Shown here piece by piece: positions 60,976 through 64,000 of a stretch of 64,000 nt of DNA (position 1 is the first letter of the stretch; every line of letters begins with the position of its first letter). A model generated the notes under the pieces. That model was not told the DNA's origin. It worked only from the letters and a program-made list of their open reading frames with translations, and did not search any database. The stretch is from NCBI RefSeq assembly GCF_013449735.1, contig NZ_JACBNY010000008.1, positions 33,091-97,090 of the forward strand, given 5' to 3'. The stretch is from Pseudolactococcus laudensis. Its GTDB lineage: Bacteria; Bacillota; Bacilli; Lactobacillales; Streptococcaceae. The translations under genes and the position numbers were made by a program.

Positions 60976-61187
60976 TTTTCTTCCTTAATCTAGTTTATAA
61001 CACTTTACTCCTAGTCAACTTTTCAACCATCAAACGAAAGATAAGCAACTATGAGCTTTCCCATAAGTCACTAAATTAGCGACTATAAGACCAGAGCAAC
61101 AAAGATAAATCATGTTTTTTGAGTGACTTGTCACACAAAATTCGATTAAACACGTTTTAACACATCTATCTTTCTCTTGGTACAAAA

Positions 61188-61215
61188 AAACGGGGAATTT
61201 TCATTCCTCGTTTTC
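61188..61215 (-). terminator. Terminator of gap
   Basis: AAAACGaGGAAT / ATTCCcCGTTTT-type stem with T-run on the minus strand. Confidence 0.8.
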
Positions 61216-61232
61216 CCAATAACTAAATGAAA

Positions 61233-62246
61233 TTATTTAGCGATTGATGCAAAGTATTCAAGTGTACGAACAAGTTGTGAAGTGTATGACATTTCGTTGT
61301 CGTACCATGATACAGTTTTAACCAATTGTGTACCGTCAGCAGCTTCAGAAACTTCTGTTTGAGTTGCGTCAAACAATGAACCGAATGAAATACCAACGAT
61401 ATCAGATGAAACGATTTCATCTGTGTTGTAACCGTATGATTCAGTAGCAGCAGCTTTCATAGCAGCGTTTACTTCTTCAGCAGTTACTTTTTTGTCAAGA
61501 ACAGTTACAAGTTCAGTCAATGAACCAGTTGGAACTGGAACACGTTGTGCATGACCTTTAAGTTTACCGTTCAATTCTGGGATAACAAGACCGATAGCTT
61601 TAGCAGCACCAGTAGAGTTAGGAACGATGTTTTCTGACGCAGTACGCGCACGACGAAGGTCACCACCACGGTGAGGACCATCAAGAGTCATTTGGTCACC
61701 AGTGAAACCGTGAACTGTTGTCATTGTACCAACTTTAAGACCAAAGTTTTTGTTCAAAGCGTCAGCCATTGGTGCAAGACAGTTAGTAGTACATGAACCA
61801 GCAGAAATTACTGTTTCAGTACCATCAAGAATATCGTGGTTTGTGTTGAAAACAACTGTTTTAACATCAGATCCACCAGGTGCAGTGATAACAACTTTTT
61901 TAGCACCGTTAGCATGTAAATGTTTTTCAGCAGCTTCTTTAGTTGCAAAGAAACCAGTTGCTTCAAGAACGATTTCTACGCCATCAGCAGCCCAATCGAT
62001 GTTTGCAGGATCAGCTTCTTGAGAAACTTTGATGAATTTACCGTTAACGTCAAAACCGTTTTCTTCAACTTCAACAGTACCGTTGAAACGACCTTGAGTT
62101 GTATCGTATTTCAACAAGTGTGCAAGCATAGCAGGGTTTGTCAAATCATTGATACGTGCAACTTCAACACCCTCAACATTTTCGATACGACGAAGTGCAA
62201 GACGACCAATACGGCCGAAACCGTTAATACCAACTTTAACTACCAT
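61233..62246 (-). CDS. gap: Glyceraldehyde-3-phosphate dehydrogenase
   Basis: 337 residues. NAD domain [15 protein letters not shown], catalytic Cys in [12 protein letters not shown] (about 152), and the [16 protein letters not shown] substrate loop (given as [12 protein letters not shown]). Strong promoter and codon bias of a very highly expressed glycolytic gene. Confidence 0.98.
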   Translation of the reverse strand: MVVKVGINGFGRIGRLALRRIENVEGVEVARINDLTNPAMLAHLLKYDTTQGRFNGTVEVEENGFDVNGKFIKVSQEADPANIDWAADGVEIVLEATGFFATKEAAEKHLHANGAKKVVITAPGGSDVKTVVFNTNHDILDGTETVISAGSCTTNCLAPMADALNKNFGLKVGTMTTVHGFTGDQMTLDGPHRGGDLRRARTASENIVPNSTGAAKAIGLVIPELNGKLKGHAQRVPVPTGSLTELVTVLDKKVTAEEVNAAMKAAATESYGYNTDEIVSSDIVGISFGSLFDATQTEVSEAADGTQLVKTVSWYDNEMSYTSQLVRTLEYFASIAK

Positions 62247-62338
62247 TTTGTAGAAATCCTCCTTATGGAATTCAGTAATTTTTTATTAGGTGTTAACACC
62301 TATAACAACTGAAAGTTAAACTTTTAACTTACATTATA

Positions 62339-62367
62339 ATCATACCTTTTTTATGCCATTTATGCAA
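62339..62367 (-). promoter_or_regulatory. gap promoter
   Basis: TTGCAT (62367-62362), 17-base spacer, TATGAT (62344-62339) on the minus strand. Confidence 0.7.
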
Positions 62368-62464
62368 GAAGAAACACTAATTTTAGCTGAGTCTTGTTTT
62401 ATAACAGAATTTAAAATCAGCAGATTTCAGGCGTTTTTAGAACATATAACACATCTGTACTATA

Positions 62465-62917
62465 TTACTTTCTAAACAATTTTGCAAAGAAACCTTTTGA
62501 TTTTTCTTGTTCCAATTCAAGCAAAGTTTGCTCACGTTCAGTTAAAGCTTTAGCAGTCAACTGCTGTTGCTGATCCAACTGTTTGTCTTTTTCAGCAATT
62601 TGATGATCCTTCATCGCAATCTGCTCTGATAATCTTGAAATTTCAGTATTTTTATCTTCAATCAACTGTGTAATAATTTTGTCAAAATCAATATTGATTG
62701 AGTTCTTTTCACCTTCTTGATTTTTATCAGACTGATTTTCTAAAATCACTTTTCCATAATGCTTTTCTAAACGCTTGATGCCATCTTCATTAACTACTGT
62801 AACACCACGATCGTTTTTTGCAAGGTATTCATCTGATAGTTTTTTTATACGGTTATTCATTGCTTGACGCGTCACACCAAATGCTTCTGACAATTCCGTC
62901 ACAGTCATTTTTTTCAT
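62465..62917 (-). CDS. HTH plus coiled-coil regulator, DUF536-like
   Basis: 150 residues. N-terminal HTH (MTVTELSEAFGVTRQAMNNR), a basic second helix, a long coiled coil (about 80-140, Gln/Lys-rich), and a terminal KGFFAKLF. This plan is that of DUF536 proteins found beside plasmid replicases in lactococci, but here it is a chromosomal neighbour of gap. Target unknown. Confidence 0.65.
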   Translation of the reverse strand: MKKMTVTELSEAFGVTRQAMNNRIKKLSDEYLAKNDRGVTVVNEDGIKRLEKHYGKVILENQSDKNQEGEKNSINIDFDKIITQLIEDKNTEISRLSEQIAMKDHQIAEKDKQLDQQQQLTAKALTEREQTLLELEQEKSKGFFAKLFRK

Positions 62918-63241
62918 TAAATTTCTCCATTGGTATTTTATCTTTAATTCATTATAACAAAAAAATCTGGCAAAGGCTTACATATCCTAAATCTATCTTA
63001 AATTTCAACTATAAATCGCACTAGTAACTATCCTGAGATGATAATAAAATATAAACTATAAGTTCAAACCACTTTATCATTTTATACCAAATCAAAAGGA
63101 ATCACCTATATCGTGATTCCTTATAAGAAATATTAAATTTGTATAAAGTCTTATTTACTTAATTCTCCATTTGAATAACACATGTGTAGCACAAAATAAT
63201 TCAAAGAATAAAAAGTTTCACCACTTCTGCACCATTTCACG
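62918..63241. other. Gap between DUF536-like gene and tRNA array
   Basis: About 320 AT-rich bases without a gene. A terminator-like hairpin AAGGAATCAC / GTGATTCCTT lies at 63097-63122. Confidence 0.5.
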
Positions 63242-63280
63242 AAAAAGACCCTCTGAAAGGTTGATTTCAGAGGGTCTTTA
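63242..63280 (-). terminator. Terminator of the rRNA-tRNA operon
   Basis: Long stem AAAGACCCTCTGAAA / TTTCAGAGGGTCTTT with loop TCAACC and T-run on the minus strand, just after tRNA-Leu. Confidence 0.92.
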
Positions 63281-63291
63281 TGAATCTGCTA

Positions 63292-63375
63292 TACCGGCGG
63301 CCGGGGTCGAACCGGCACGTCCGTGAAGACACTGGATTTTGAGTCCAGCGCGTCTGCCAATTCCGCCACGCCGGC
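63292..63375 (-). tRNA. tRNA-Leu (CAA)
   Basis: 84 bases with a long variable arm. Anticodon stem CTGGA / TCCAG around loop CTCAAAA. Acceptor GCCGGCG pairs CGCCGGT with A73. Confidence 0.93.
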
Positions 63376-63403
63376 AAATTCTATTATGGAAACTTCCAAT
63401 AAA

Positions 63404-63475
63404 CTGGGGTAGCTGGATTCGAACCAACGCATGAGGGAGTCAAAGTCCCTTGCCTTACCGCTTGGCTATACCCCA
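63404..63475 (-). tRNA. tRNA-Gln (TTG)
   Basis: 72 bases. AGGGA / TCCCT around loop CTTTGAC; acceptor TGGGGTA / TACCCCA, discriminator G. Confidence 0.93.
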
Positions 63476-63490
63476 ATAATACTAATGAAA

Positions 63491-63564
63491 GGCGGTCGAC
63501 GGGAATCGAACCCGCGAGTGTCAGCGCCACAAGCTGATGTGTTAACCACTTCACCACGACCGCC
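63491..63564 (-). tRNA. tRNA-His (GTG)
   Basis: 74 bases including the extra G-1 paired with C73, the His identity mark. TCAGC / GCTGA around loop TTGTGGC. Confidence 0.93.
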
Positions 63565-63574
63565 ATATTTCAAA

Positions 63575-63645
63575 CACGGGCAGCAGGAATTGAACCCACA
63601 CCAAAGGTTTTGGAGACCTTTGTTCTACCTTTAAACTATGCCCGT
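63575..63645 (-). tRNA. tRNA-Trp (CCA)
   Basis: 71 bases. AAGGT / ACCTT around loop CTCCAAA; acceptor ACGGGCA / TGCCCGT, discriminator G. Confidence 0.93.
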
Positions 63646-63655
63646 AAAGGTAATA

Positions 63656-63736
63656 TGGAAGGGGAGGGATTCGAACCCCCGAACCCGAAGGAGCGGATTT
63701 ACAGTCCGCCGCGTTTAGCCACTTCGCTACCCTTCC
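63656..63736 (-). tRNA. tRNA-Tyr (GTA)
   Basis: 81 bases with long variable arm. GCGGA / TCCGC around loop CTGTAAA; acceptor GGAAGGG / CCCTTCC, A73. Confidence 0.93.
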
Positions 63737-63769
63737 AAATTATTTAATTACATTAGATCAAAGACCTAA

Positions 63770-63842
63770 TGGGAGTTGAGGGGTTCGAACCCCCGACCCT
63801 CTGCTTGTAAGGCAGATGCTCTCCCAGCTGAGCTAAACTCCC
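63770..63842 (-). tRNA. tRNA-Val (TAC)
   Basis: 73 bases. TCTGC / GCAGA around loop CTTACAA; acceptor GGGAGTT / AACTCCC, A73. Confidence 0.93.
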
Positions 63843-63873
63843 AATAAAAGCGGCTTCTCAGTCGCTTTTATTC

Positions 63874-63989
63874 GCTTGGCACCGACCATATCTCACAGGG
63901 GGCAACCCCCAACTACTTCCGGCGTAATGAGACTTAACTGCTGTGTTCGACATGGGAACAGGTGTATCTCTCATGCAATAAGCACCAAA
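63874..63989 (-). rRNA. rrf: 5S ribosomal RNA
   Basis: About 116 bases on the minus strand from TTTGGTGC to GGTGCCAAGC with conserved GAGATACACCTGTTCCCATG and CGAACACAGCAGTTAAG. Ends pair. It is followed by a hairpin (63845-63870) and the tRNA array; 23S would lie just beyond the right edge. Confidence 0.93.
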
Positions 63990-64000
63990 CTGGTTTGAAT

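Overview
The window is a chromosomal segment of a low-GC Gram-positive lactic acid bacterium of the Lactococcus/Pseudolactococcus type. This rests on aminopeptidase C, a Usp45/PcsB-like secreted CHAP protein beside mreCD, a MacP-type gene between mtnN and a Nudix gene, a folB-folK-folE-folP cluster, Spx, tandem DAHP synthases, HPr/enzyme I, PflA and CcpA-type cre sites. Most genes lie on the minus strand. The right end is the 3' end of an rRNA operon (5S rRNA followed by six tRNAs).

Layout: 1-4.2 kb, a permease divergent from a hydantoinase/oxoprolinase-family gene broken by two in-frame TAA codons; both promoters carry the same 17-bp operator and a cre-like site. 4.2-12 kb, pepC, then a probable glmU-nudix-macP-mtnN-pncB-nadE-nadD chain (NAD, cell-wall precursor and nucleoside salvage). 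12-19 kb, proC, a 6-phospho-beta-glucosidase, tig, murA-epuA, and spx-UPF0223-inositol-monophosphatase. 19-24 kb, a DUF2829 (Tad2-like) gene fired from a perfectly symmetric promoter, an SDR, an orphan bacteriocin-immunity gene, and a folate cluster ending in a HAM1-FolP fusion. 24-30.3 kb, rpsO, pknB-stp-rsmB-fmt and pflA.

30.3-37.5 kb is the most unusual part: a peptide-signalling/bacteriocin-export locus on the minus strand. In transcription order it holds (i) four direct repeats at exact 20-bp spacing, (ii) an XRE helix-turn-helix protein carrying a canonical double-glycine bacteriocin leader, (iii) a C39-peptidase ABC exporter interrupted by TGA, (iv) an LcnD-like accessory protein, (v) a DUF2442-like tail-anchored protein, (vi) a 45-codon double-glycine pheromone precursor, (vii) an HPK10 histidine kinase whose start overlaps the pheromone stop, and (viii) a LytTR response regulator interrupted by TGA. 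It looks like a quorum-sensing bacteriocin locus in decay (or silenced), with an unusual leader-DNA-binding-domain fusion.

38-64 kb is mostly housekeeping: ptsHI, two aroF-type genes, secA, the Usp45-like gene, mreD and mreC split by a lapA-like gene, an FNT channel whose CcpA-type promoter nearly duplicates that of pflA, rpiA, an ankyrin lipoprotein, DUF1836-degV, a frameshifted HTH-TM-SH3 protein, mnmE, recG, a frameshifted P-loop kinase gene, gap, and a DUF536-like regulator. Five genes carry six disabling lesions in 64 kb. This points either to ongoing decay or to base-calling errors, and it affects how the unusual locus should be read.
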